Shown piece after piece: positions 1-8,575 of a stretch of 64,000 nucleotides of DNA. The number at the start of each line of letters is the position of its first letter. Position 1 is the first letter of the stretch. This DNA is from Acidobacteriota bacterium (lineage in GTDB: Bacteria; Acidobacteriota; Terriglobia; Terriglobales; Acidobacteriaceae), in NCBI GenBank assembly GCA_018268775.1, contig JAFDVV010000027.1, positions 1,820 through 65,819 on the forward strand. The letters run 5' to 3'. The notes under the pieces were generated by a model that was not told the origin of the DNA, made no database searches, and saw only the letters and a program-made list of their open reading frames with translations. The translations under genes were made by a program, and so were the position numbers.

Positions 1-26
1 GTGTTGCTGCGAAAAATGGGGTTGTG

Positions 27-1385
27 ATGAACGAAGCAAGTTCCTTCTCGCAGCAGGCTGAAGCCCATCCTGAGATCGCTGCGCGCTTTCCCGACCTGCA
101 TCCCGCCTTCGATCGCCAGGCCGCCCTCGCCGAATCCAACCGCTGTCTCTACTGCTTCGACGCACCTTGCACTGGGGCCTGCCCCACGCACATCGACGTT
201 CCCGCGTTTATCAAGAAGATCGCAAGCGGCAACCTGGCCGGCTCGGCCCGCACCATCCTCGACGCCAACATTCTCGGCGCAAGTTGTTCGCGCGCCTGCC
301 CGGTCGATGTTCTGTGCGAAGGTGCCTGCGTCATGCACCGCTACAACAAACAGCCCATCGAGATCGCGCGGCTGCAACGTTTTGCCGTGGACGCGCTCTA
401 CGCCAGCGGAGCGCCGCTGCCGTTTGCCCCCGCACCCGATACCGGAAAGCAGGTTGCGCTCGTTGGCTCCGGCCCCGCGTCATTGGCGTGCGCCGCGGAG
501 CTTCGCCGCCGTGGCATCCGCGCCACGATCTACGAAGCGGGTACGCTCCCCGGCGGCCTCAACACCTACGGCATCGCCGAATACAAGCTGCCGTTCGCCG
601 AAAGCCTCCGCGAGATCGACATGCTCGCGCAGCTCGGCGTCGACTTTCGCTTCAACACCCGCGTCGACGCCACCATGCTCGCAGAGCTTGAGCGCACGCA
701 CGACGCCGTCTTCCTCGGCATGGGCCTCGGTGCCATTCACAAGCTCGGCATCGCTGGCGAGCAGCTCGACGGTGTCACCAACGCGCTCGACTTCATCGCC
801 GGATACAAATCCGGCGCTATCCTCTCCGCTCCTCCTCGTGTCGCCGTCATCGGCGCGGGAAACACGGCAATCGACGCCGCGAACGCATCTGTTCGGCTCG
901 GCGCAGCGGAGGTCCACATGGTCTATCGCCGCGGCCCGGAGAAGATGTCCGCCTTCGACTTCGAGTACGCTCACGCGCGCGAAGAAGGAGTAAAGTTTCT
1001 CTGGCATGTGCAGCCGGTCAGCATCAGGGGATCAGGCAGGGTCGAGTCCCTCGACCTCGTAAGACTCCTCGCGTCCGAAGACAACTCCCTCGTCCCGCAG
1101 CCCAACTCAGAGTTCACACTCGCCGTCGACCTCATCATCCTCGCCATCGGCCAATCCACGCACGCCGACTTCCTCGTTGGCAACGACACCGCATCAATGA
1201 AGCTCAAGCTCGAACGCGGACGCATCCTCATCGATCGTGTCACCGGCCAGACCTCGAACCCGAAGTTCTTTTCCGGCGGAGACTGCACCAACGGAGGTCG
1301 CGAGGTCGTCGACGCCGTTGCCGACGGCAAACGCGCGGGCATCGGAATCGCCGCATGGCTGGAGGCCCAACATGCCCACAAATAG
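27..1385 (+). CDS. preT: PreT-type NAD(P)H-dependent dihydropyrimidine dehydrogenase, small subunit
   Basis: Flavin/iron-sulfur subunit that feeds electrons from NAD(P)H to PreA for reduction of uracil and thymine to the 5,6-dihydro forms in the cytoplasm. The N-terminus has the glutamate-synthase-small-subunit-like cysteine cluster (CLYCFDAPCTGAC near residue 40, then CSRACPVDVLCEGAC near 90). A GSGPAS dinucleotide-binding motif follows near residue 148 and a second one, GAGNTAIDAA, near 280. At 452 residues it is somewhat longer than E. coli PreT (about 410). The ATG at 27 is preferred over the adjacent in-frame GTG at 24. preA follows after 124 nt that contain a dispersed repeat. The preT-preA-hydA-transporter order makes the assignment firm; a generic GltD-like oxidoreductase is the only serious alternative. 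Confidence 0.92.
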   Translation: MNEASSFSQQAEAHPEIAARFPDLHPAFDRQAALAESNRCLYCFDAPCTGACPTHIDVPAFIKKIASGNLAGSARTILDANILGASCSRACPVDVLCEGACVMHRYNKQPIEIARLQRFAVDALYASGAPLPFAPAPDTGKQVALVGSGPASLACAAELRRRGIRATIYEAGTLPGGLNTYGIAEYKLPFAESLREIDMLAQLGVDFRFNTRVDATMLAELERTHDAVFLGMGLGAIHKLGIAGEQLDGVTNALDFIAGYKSGAILSAPPRVAVIGAGNTAIDAANASVRLGAAEVHMVYRRGPEKMSAFDFEYAHAREEGVKFLWHVQPVSIRGSGRVESLDLVRLLASEDNSLVPQPNSEFTLAVDLIILAIGQSTHADFLVGNDTASMKLKLERGRILIDRVTGQTSNPKFFSGGDCTNGGREVVDAVADGKRAGIGIAAWLEAQHAHK

Positions 1386-1422
1386 CGGAACGCCACGAAC
1401 CCGTGACAGTTACAAATTGAAT

Positions 1423-1461
1423 GGTCATCCTGAGCGAGCGCAGCGAGTCGAAGGACCTGTG
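1423..1461. repeat. Dispersed repeat, CCTGAGCGAGCGCAGCGAG type (half element)
   Basis: The preT-preA gap holds one arm of a dispersed repeat, GTCATCCTGAGCGAGCG followed by CAGCGAGTCGAAGGACC. The same core in the opposite orientation lies at 8515-8551. Confidence 0.7.
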
Positions 1462-1509
1462 GTTACTTCGAAAGCCATAATCTTTCAGCAAATCCGAAAC
1501 GGATGAACT

Positions 1510-2928
1510 ATGTCCACTCCTAAGCCCACACTCCAAACCGCCTTCTGCGGCATCAAATGTCCCAATCCCTTCTGGCTCGCCTCCGCGCCGCCCTCCAACT
1601 GCGGCGAGCAAGTGATGCGTGCCTTCGACGCTGGCTGGGGTGGCGCCGTCTGGAAGACCATCGGTGAACCCATCACCAACGTCAGCTCGCGCTACTCCTC
1701 CATCGACTGGGATGGCCGCCGCATGATGGGCCTCAACAACATCGAGCTCATCTCCGACCGCCCCATCGAGGTCAACCTCCAGGAGATCGCCGAAGTCAAG
1801 CGCCGCTATCCCAACAACGCCGTCATCGCCTCGCTCATGGTCGAATCGAAGCGCGAGTCCTGGCACGAGATCGTGCAGCGCGCAGAAGGCGCGGGCGCCG
1901 ACGGCCTCGAACTCAACTTCGGCTGCCCGCACGGCATGAGCGAGCGCGGCATGGGCTCCGCCGTTGGCCAGGTGCCAGAGTATGCCGAACGCATCACCGC
2001 TTGGGTCAAGGAGAAGGCGCGCACGCCCGTCATCGTCAAGCTCACGCCCAACATCACCGACATCCGCGCCACGGCGCGCGCCGCAAAACGCGCAGGTGCA
2101 GACGCGCTCTCCGCCATCAACACCATCAACTCCATCACCGGCATCGACCTCGACACGTTAGAGCCCAACCCCAACGTCGACGGCCTCAGCTCGCACGGCG
2201 GCTACTGCGGTCCAGCGGTAAAGCCCATCGCGCTCAACATGGTGCATCAGGTCATGTCCGACGCCGCATCCGCTCTTCCGCTCTCAGGCATCGGCGGCGT
2301 CGGCTCATGGCGCGATGCGGTCGAGTTCATCCTCCTCGGCTGCGGCACAGTGCAGGTCTGCACCGCCGTCATGCACTACGGCTATCGCATCGTCGAAGAC
2401 ATGGGAGACGGCATGTTGCAGTGGATGGCATCGAAGGGCTACAACACTATCGACGACTTCCGTGGTCTCTCCATCGCCAAAGTTCGCGACTGGAAAGACC
2501 TCAACCTCAACTTCAAGATCGTCGCGCGCATTCACGAAGACCTCTGCATCGGCTGCCAGCTCTGCTACACCGCCTGCTGGGACGGAGCGCACCAGTGCAT
2601 CCACCTCGATCGCGCATCGGCCGCGCCCGACACAACACGCACGCCCGCGCAGGTCGCCGCCGAATCCAGCCGCCGCATCTCGATGACGCCCATTCCCAAG
2701 CTCGACCTCGGCAGCGCCGGCGTAAGCAACGCAACCACGCCGCTCGAACGCATTCCACGCGTCGACGAAGACCACTGCGTCGGCTGCAACCTCTGTTCGC
2801 TCGTCTGCCCGGTCGAAAACTGCATCACCATGGAGCGCATCGACACCGGCCTCGCACCCGAAACCTGGGCCGAGCGCACTGTATCGGGCCGCGCGCCTGC
2901 TGTGGAAGTCATGAACACCAACGGCTGA
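1510..2928 (+). CDS. preA: PreA-type dihydropyrimidine dehydrogenase, catalytic subunit
   Basis: Catalytic subunit of bacterial dihydropyrimidine dehydrogenase, a dihydroorotate-dehydrogenase-like TIM barrel that binds FMN and reduces uracil/thymine with electrons from PreT. The flavin/substrate region reads ELNFGCPHGMSERGMG, then SAVGQ. In mammalian DPD the aligned motif is LACGQ, carrying the general-acid cysteine, so that residue is Val here; I believe this is usual for the bacterial form but cannot check. The C-terminal ferredoxin-like domain has two [4Fe-4S] motifs: CIGCQLCYTAC near residue 345 and CVGCNLCSLVCP near 423. Length of 472 is somewhat longer than E. coli PreA (about 410). Confidence 0.93.
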   Translation: MSTPKPTLQTAFCGIKCPNPFWLASAPPSNCGEQVMRAFDAGWGGAVWKTIGEPITNVSSRYSSIDWDGRRMMGLNNIELISDRPIEVNLQEIAEVKRRYPNNAVIASLMVESKRESWHEIVQRAEGAGADGLELNFGCPHGMSERGMGSAVGQVPEYAERITAWVKEKARTPVIVKLTPNITDIRATARAAKRAGADALSAINTINSITGIDLDTLEPNPNVDGLSSHGGYCGPAVKPIALNMVHQVMSDAASALPLSGIGGVGSWRDAVEFILLGCGTVQVCTAVMHYGYRIVEDMGDGMLQWMASKGYNTIDDFRGLSIAKVRDWKDLNLNFKIVARIHEDLCIGCQLCYTACWDGAHQCIHLDRASAAPDTTRTPAQVAAESSRRISMTPIPKLDLGSAGVSNATTPLERIPRVDEDHCVGCNLCSLVCPVENCITMERIDTGLAPETWAERTVSGRAPAVEVMNTNG

Positions 2929-2946
2929 AGCGCGGGTTCTCGAACC

Positions 2947-2980
2947 GTCATTCTGAGCCGAAGGCGAAGAATCTCAGTAG
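2947..2980. repeat. Dispersed repeat, family A half element
   Basis: Starts GTCATTCTGAGCCGAAGGCG and ends GAAGAATCTCAGTAG. One arm of the commonest palindromic repeat in the window, here filling the preA-hydA gap. Confidence 0.8.
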
Positions 2981-3013
2981 TCGCCTTTTGCGTCTCGATA
3001 CATCAGGAGCATC

Positions 3014-4417
3014 ATGGGAACACTCATTCAACACGGTACTGTCGTCAACGCCGATAGCAGACAAGCCGCCGACCTCCTCATCGAGAACGGTAAGATCACT
3101 GAAGTCCGCGCCGGCATCGACACCAAAGGCCACAACACCGTCGACGCCACCGGCCTCTTCGTCCTCCCCGGCGGCATCGACGCGCACACGCACATGGACA
3201 TGCCCTTCGGCGGCACCGTCTCCGCCGACGACTTTCTCACCGGCACACGCGCCGCCGCCATCGGCGGAACCACCACAATCGTCGATTTCGCCATTCAGGC
3301 GCGCGGAACCCGCATGCGCGACGCGCTCGACATCTGGCGAGCGAAGGCCGAAGGCAAGGCCTGCATCGACTACGGTCTGCACATGATCGTTACCGACCTC
3401 GGCACCGACGCAGGCAAACAGGGCCTGGCCGATATGGACGACATGGTGCGCGAAGGCGTCGCCAGCTTCAAGCTCTTCATGGCCTACCCCAACGTCCTCA
3501 TGGTCGACGACGGCACCATCTTCAAAGCGCTCCAGCAGACATCGAAGAACGGAGCGCTCATCTGCATGCACGCCGAGAACGGCTCCGTCATCGACACCAT
3601 CGTGCAGCAGACACTCGCCGAAGGAAAGACCGCGCCCATCTATCACGCGCTCACACGCCCCACCATCGCCGAGGCCGAGGCCGTCAACCGCTGCATCGCC
3701 ATGGCCGAGATCGCAGGCACGCCCGTCTACATCGTCCATCTCTCCAGCGAAGACGCGCTCAACCAGGTGCGCGAAGCGCGCGATCGCGGCCTGCCCGCCT
3801 TCGCCGAGACCTGCCCGCAGTACCTCCTGCTCTCGCTCGAAGACCAGATGCCCGGCAAGAGCTTTGAGGAAGCGAAGTACGTCTTCACTCCACCTCTTCG
3901 TGAGAAGAAGAACCAGCCAAAGCTGTGGGACGGCCTCGTCCACGATCACCTTCAGGTCGTCTCCACCGACCACTGCCCATTCTGCTTCGCCGACCAGAAG
4001 CAGTTAGGCAAAGACGACTTCACCAAGATTCCCAACGGCGGCCCCGGCGTTGAAAATCGCCTCCAGCTCATCCATCACTTCGGCGTCAACGCCGGCAAAA
4101 TCTCGCTGGAACGCTTCGTCGAGATCACCAGCACCGCGCCCGCGCGCATCTTCGGCATGTACCCGAAGAAAGGCGTGCTTGCAAAAGGAGCCGACGCCGA
4201 CGTCGTCCTCTGGGACCCAAACGCCGGGCACCTTATCTCCGCGGCCACCCACAACATGCGCTGCGACTTCTCCATGTTCGAAGGCTGGAAGGTGAAGGGC
4301 AACGCCGCAAAGGTCTTCTCGCACGGCGAGTTGATCGTCGACAACGGCAAGTACATCGCAGCAACCGGCCGCGGCCAATACCTGCGGCGCGAAGCACGCG
4401 GCGGAGCATGGACATGA
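3014..4417 (+). CDS. hydA: Dihydropyrimidinase (D-hydantoinase family)
   Basis: Cytoplasmic zinc amidohydrolase that opens the ring of 5,6-dihydrouracil or dihydrothymine to N-carbamoyl-beta-alanine or its methyl analogue. Metal-site features are visible in order: DAHTHMDMPFGG (HxH) near residue 57, the probable carboxylated lysine in GVASFKLFMAYP near 152, then His in CMHAENG and in YIVHLSS, and Asp in STDHCPF. Length of 467 is normal for the family. A good ribosome site (AGGAG, 3005-3009) sits 4 nt before the ATG. It is the third gene of the pyrimidine cluster. The next enzyme of the pathway, beta-ureidopropionase, is not in this cluster. Confidence 0.93.
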   Translation: MGTLIQHGTVVNADSRQAADLLIENGKITEVRAGIDTKGHNTVDATGLFVLPGGIDAHTHMDMPFGGTVSADDFLTGTRAAAIGGTTTIVDFAIQARGTRMRDALDIWRAKAEGKACIDYGLHMIVTDLGTDAGKQGLADMDDMVREGVASFKLFMAYPNVLMVDDGTIFKALQQTSKNGALICMHAENGSVIDTIVQQTLAEGKTAPIYHALTRPTIAEAEAVNRCIAMAEIAGTPVYIVHLSSEDALNQVREARDRGLPAFAETCPQYLLLSLEDQMPGKSFEEAKYVFTPPLREKKNQPKLWDGLVHDHLQVVSTDHCPFCFADQKQLGKDDFTKIPNGGPGVENRLQLIHHFGVNAGKISLERFVEITSTAPARIFGMYPKKGVLAKGADADVVLWDPNAGHLISAATHNMRCDFSMFEGWKVKGNAAKVFSHGELIVDNGKYIAATGRGQYLRREARGGAWT

Positions 4418-4457
4418 CATCGCCCCAAATAACATGCACACCGCGCAAAATAGAAGT

Positions 4458-4510
4458 GTCATTCCGAGCGAAGCGGCGTAGGCCGCACCGCCGAGGAATC
4501 TCCGCATTTC
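4458..4510. repeat. Dispersed repeat, CATTCCGAGCGAAG type
   Basis: GTCATTCCGAGCGAAGCGG at the start and GAGGAATCTCCGCATTTC at the end, with an internal short palindrome. A related copy lies at 35902-35951. It occupies the first half of the hydA-transporter gap. Confidence 0.7.
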
Positions 4511-4542
4511 GCTCGCTCTGCCAACACGCCCCCTTAAGATGT

Positions 4543-4585
4543 GTCATCCCGACCGAAGCGAAGCGAAGTGGAGGGACCTGCTTCT
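4543..4585. repeat. Dispersed repeat, related half element
   Basis: GTCATCCCGACCGAAGCG followed by AAGTGGAGGGACCTGC, a divergent copy in the same orientation as the preceding repeat. The two together account for most of the gap between hydA and the transporter gene. Confidence 0.6.
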
Positions 4586-4657
4586 CTACCAACCAGTCAT
4601 CCCTCCCAAAGAACCGAAATTCCTCGCAACACCACCAACTCCGCTAGAGAGCGCACG

Positions 4658-6094
<1,437 letters not shown>

Positions 6095-6127
6095 ATCCCT
6101 TTCTCATCCAGCAAATCCCGTGTCAAG

Positions 6128-6153
6128 AAAAATGTTCCACGTGGAACATTTTT
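6128..6153. other. parS-like 26-bp perfect palindrome
   Basis: The core TGTTCCACGTGGAACA (6133-6148) matches the ParB centromere consensus TGTTTCACGTGAAACA with one symmetric change and, as I recall, is the form used in pseudomonads. It is flanked by A5 and T5, so the whole 26 bp is self-complementary; that would also allow it to act as a short bidirectional terminator between the transporter gene and leuB. No other full copy was seen in the window and no parAB genes are present. Confidence 0.6.
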
Positions 6154-6251
6154 TGTACCTGCGATGTTCCACTCTTACTGAACGGAAATTTGCCTCTTTC
6201 GTCTGCGATGTCGTATGCAAGAGAAGATTGAAAAGAAGGAAAGAGGGTTTC

Positions 6252-7361
6252 GTGAGCGAGTCATTCAGGATTCTTGTGCTGCCGGGCGATGGTATCGGCC
6301 CGGAGGTGATGGAGCAGGCCGTCCGTGTGCTGAAACAGGTGGAGGCAGACTCCGGAGCGAGCTTCGAGCTGGAGTATGCGCTCGCCGGAGGGTGCGCGAT
6401 CGATGCCCACGGAACACCGCTGCTCGATGAGACGATGGAGCGCGCACGCGCCGCGCACGCCGTTCTCTTCGGCTCGGTAGGCGGCCCCAAATGGGAGGGC
6501 CTGGGCTTCGACCTGCGCCCCGAGATCGCGATCCTTCGCCTGCGCAAAGAGCTGAATCTGTTCGCAAATCTTCGTCCCGCGTTGCTCTTCGATCCACTCA
6601 TCGAGGCCAGCACATTGAAGCCGGAGGTGATCGGCGGACTCGACCTGATGATCGTGCGCGAGTGCGCCGGCGGTCTCTACTTCGGCGAACCGCGCGGCAT
6701 CGAGGCGCTCAGCAACGGTGGCAAGCGCGGCTACAACACCGAGACGTATTCGACGGAAGAGATCGAGCGCGTTGGCCGCGTCGCGTTTCATCTTGCACGC
6801 GATCGTCGCAGCGAGGTTTGTAGCGTGGAGAAGGCCAACGTCACTGAGAGCGGCCTGGTGTGGCGCGAGGTGATGACAGCGCTCCATCAGCGCGAGTTTC
6901 CCGACGTGAAGCTGCGACACATGTATGCGGACAACTGTGCCATGCAACTGGTGCGCGCGCCGAAGCAGTTCGATGTGATCGTGACGGGCAACATGTTCGG
7001 CGACATCCTCTCCGACCTGGCGTCGATGTTGACCGGAAGCCTCGGAATGCTGCCCTCCGCGACCATCGGAGCGACGAGCGCAGAGAGATACAACCCCGCT
7101 GTCTACGAACCGATTCACGGCTCCGCGCCCGACATCGCGGGCAAAGGGCTGGCAAATCCGATGGCGCAAATACTGAGCGTGGCGATGATGCTGCGGCTCT
7201 CGCTGGGCATGACAAGGCAGGCGGCGCTGGTGGAGCAGGCCTGCATCGACGCCCTCGCCGATGGCGCGAGGACACCCGATCTCGGCGGCTCGCTTACGAC
7301 CGTTCAGGTGGGCGATGCCGTGCTGAAGAAGCTGGAGCGGTTGGCGGCTGTGTCCGCGTAG
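6252..7361 (+). CDS. leuB: 3-isopropylmalate dehydrogenase
   Basis: Cytoplasmic NAD-dependent dehydrogenase of leucine biosynthesis that oxidatively decarboxylates 3-isopropylmalate. The N-terminus is ILVLPGDGIGPEV. The substrate loop LRKELNLFANLRPA and the metal/cofactor block NMFGDILSDLASMLTGSLGMLP are intact, followed by YEPIHGSAPDIAGKGLANP. Length is 369 with a GTG start at 6252, chosen because it follows the purine-rich AAGGAAAG (6236-6243) and matches the family N-terminus; the longer frame reads back through the parS-like palindrome. A branched-chain amino acid role also appears downstream (Ile-rich leader and ACT gene near 8.0-8.5 kb), separated from leuB by the GIY-YIG insertion. Confidence 0.95.
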   Translation: MSESFRILVLPGDGIGPEVMEQAVRVLKQVEADSGASFELEYALAGGCAIDAHGTPLLDETMERARAAHAVLFGSVGGPKWEGLGFDLRPEIAILRLRKELNLFANLRPALLFDPLIEASTLKPEVIGGLDLMIVRECAGGLYFGEPRGIEALSNGGKRGYNTETYSTEEIERVGRVAFHLARDRRSEVCSVEKANVTESGLVWREVMTALHQREFPDVKLRHMYADNCAMQLVRAPKQFDVIVTGNMFGDILSDLASMLTGSLGMLPSATIGATSAERYNPAVYEPIHGSAPDIAGKGLANPMAQILSVAMMLRLSLGMTRQAALVEQACIDALADGARTPDLGGSLTTVQVGDAVLKKLERLAAVSA

Positions 7362-7404
7362 GGTGAAATGTAATTTCGCCCTCAACAGCCGCAAGATCAT
7401 GATC

Positions 7405-7438
7405 GTCATTCTGAGCCGAAGGCGAAGAATCTCAGCAG
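7405..7438. repeat. Family A repeat, left arm flanking the GIY-YIG gene
   Basis: GTCATTCTGAGCCGAAGGCG through CTCAGCAG. It is inverted relative to the copy at 7823-7854, so the two bracket the GIY-YIG gene. Confidence 0.8.
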
Positions 7439-7456
7439 TTTTCAGAACAGGAACAG

Positions 7457-7801
7457 ATGCCATCCGATCAGGCTTACGTATACATCATGTCCAACAGTAG
7501 AAGGGTGCTGTACGTCGGCGTTACGACGCGCCTGGCAGATCGAATTCGCGAGCACAAAACCGCGATAGGCACGGCGTCTTTTACCGCGCGCTACAACGTC
7601 AGGAGCCTCGTCTATTACGAGTGTTACGAATCTATTTCGCGAGCCATTGCACGCGAGAAAGAGCTGAAGGGCTGGCTGCGGAACAGAAAGATTCAACTGA
7701 TAGTGTCAATCAATCCGACTTGGGAAGACTTGAGTCGTGGCTGGGGTCGATCTATCGCGAAGTTTGATGAATCTCAGATGCGCCACCCTGAATCATTTTA
7801 G
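7457..7801 (+). CDS. Small GIY-YIG nuclease-domain protein
   Basis: A 114-residue stand-alone GIY-YIG domain, of the UvrC N-terminal/homing-endonuclease superfamily. The start YVYIMSNSRRVLYVGVTT matches the GIY-YIG strands (here YVYI and YVGV); the catalytic Arg lies in DRIREHK, and the family motif YYE occurs in SLVYYECYES. The region ending in KGWLRNRKIQLI is the usual C-terminus of this small subfamily, which has no recognisable DNA-binding domain. The gene is bracketed by inverted copies of the family A repeat at 7405-7438 and 7823-7854 and separates leuB from the Ile leader region. Function is unknown; association with the repeats is my inference. Confidence 0.88.
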   Translation: MPSDQAYVYIMSNSRRVLYVGVTTRLADRIREHKTAIGTASFTARYNVRSLVYYECYESISRAIAREKELKGWLRNRKIQLIVSINPTWEDLSRGWGRSIAKFDESQMRHPESF

Positions 7802-7822
7802 TGGTCAGAGAAACCGAAAATA

Positions 7823-7854
7823 CTGAGATTCTTCGCCTGCGGCTCAGAATGACG
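7823..7854. repeat. Family A repeat, right arm flanking the GIY-YIG gene
   Basis: CTGAGATTCTTCGCC followed by GGCTCAGAATGAC, the reverse complement of the left copy with one or two changes. It begins 22 bp after the GIY-YIG stop codon. Confidence 0.8.
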
Positions 7855-7866
7855 AACACGATGTTC

Positions 7867-7999
7867 TTGCATGCGCATAGTTAAAATTTGCGCGATGGGG
7901 AGATTCGGGTATATCCTCCAACGCATGAACCAGCGAGCGGCATATGAGTTCACGACGACACCGGCGAATCGGCTGGCGTCTCGCGCTGCTGCGTTCGGG
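7867..7999 (+). promoter_or_regulatory. Presumed promoter and 5' part of the ACT-gene leader
   Basis: Between the repeat at 7823-7854 and the Ile-rich leader peptide. A weak sigma-70-like pair, TTTGCG (7887-7892) and TATATC (7910-7915) with 17 bp spacing, would start transcription near 7921. Longer in-frame versions of the leader peptide could start at ATG 7925, 7898 or 7871; none has a convincing ribosome site. Confidence 0.3.
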
Positions 8000-8053
8000 A
8001 TGATTGAGATTCGGTCCATTATTTCGGCCATTTCAGGTGGTGGCGCGACGTAA
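8000..8053 (+). CDS. Candidate Ile-rich leader peptide (transcription attenuation)
   Basis: A 17-codon frame, MIEIRSIISAISGGGAT, with five isoleucines in eleven codons, all ATT, ending 24 nt before an intrinsic terminator. This is the arrangement of ilv-operon leader peptides, where stalling at Ile codons during starvation prevents termination. The Gly codons at the end form GGTGGTGGCG, whose GTGGCG (8040-8045) can pair with CGCCAC (8083-8088) in the 5' arm of the terminator. The next gene encodes an IlvM-like ACT protein. The peptide may start further upstream (ATG 7925 gives 42 residues). It is too short to be scored as a gene by length. Confidence 0.6.
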   Translation: MIEIRSIISAISGGGAT

Positions 8054-8077
8054 CTCCGAATTGAAACGGAAGATAGG

Positions 8078-8116
8078 AAGCCCGCCACAGCATAAGCTCT
8101 GGCGGGCTTTCTCTTT
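8078..8116 (+). terminator. Attenuator terminator hairpin before the ACT gene
   Basis: AAGCCCGCCA (8078-8087) pairs perfectly with TGGCGGGCTT (8100-8109), a 10-bp GC-rich stem with a 12-nt loop, followed by a T-rich tract TTTCTCTTT. It lies between the Ile-rich leader and the ACT gene on the same strand, where a simple end-of-gene terminator would make no sense. Confidence 0.75.
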
Positions 8117-8159
8117 GGGTGAACAGCTTTTTTTGAACGGCGAAAGGTCAGGCAAGGCG

Positions 8160-8468
8160 ATGGTGTTTATGTACAGGATCACAGCGGTGGCAAGACCGAG
8201 GCTCATCATGCGGCTGGCGCAGATCTACGATCAACAACTGCTCGAGATTGATCGACTGAGCGTGGTGCGCGATCGCGATGTCACCGCTGTCCGCATTGAG
8301 GTCAGGTGCGACGAGTATCTTGCACACAGGGTCCACGCCAAGCTCTATCGCCTGTCGGACATCGTTCATGTGGAGCTTTCGAACGCGGAGAGCGGGGTGA
8401 TCAGCGAGGGAGACATTCCCAACCCGAATGCTCCCTCGCAGTTCGATCCGATGACGCCGCAGCCGTGA
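8160..8468 (+). CDS. ACT-domain protein, IlvM-like acetolactate synthase small subunit
   Basis: A 102-residue protein made mainly of one ACT domain: YRITAVARPRLIMRLAQIYD at the start, then alternating strands and helices up to KLYRLSDIVHVEL. The end resembles the LVDVAHV segment of E. coli IlvM. Proteins of this size are small regulatory subunits of acetolactate synthase, the first common enzyme of branched-chain amino acid synthesis. The ATG at 8160 is preferred because the longer frame runs through the terminator hairpin. The upstream Ile leader and attenuator support the assignment. No large subunit (IlvB/G/I) is in the window, so the partner must be elsewhere. A general amino-acid-sensing ACT protein is the alternative. 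Confidence 0.7.
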   Translation: MVFMYRITAVARPRLIMRLAQIYDQQLLEIDRLSVVRDRDVTAVRIEVRCDEYLAHRVHAKLYRLSDIVHVELSNAESGVISEGDIPNPNAPSQFDPMTPQP

Positions 8469-8514
8469 TTCCTTGTGTGTTGAAAAAGGAAAGAACCCGC
8501 GGCAGAACAACCGC

Positions 8515-8551
8515 AGGTCCTTCGACTTCGCTGCGCTCCGCTCAGGATGAC
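8515..8551. repeat. Dispersed repeat, reverse of the 1423-1461 type
   Basis: AGGTCCTTCGACTTCGCTGC then GCTCCGCTCAGGATGAC, the inverted form of the repeat in the preT-preA gap. It sits between the convergent ends of the ACT gene and the SDR gene. Confidence 0.65.
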
Positions 8552-8575
8552 ACTCTGAGTGAGCGATGTGTCGTT

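Noticed and set aside
2001..3386. A 461-codon open frame on the + strand overlapping preA and hydA in another frame
   Set aside because: Arg/His-rich product with no motif, typical of a GC-rich shadow frame; the preA and hydA frames are certain.
2948..3973. Long minus-strand frame across hydA
   Set aside because: Val/Gly/Asp-rich shadow of the hydA coding strand with no domain.
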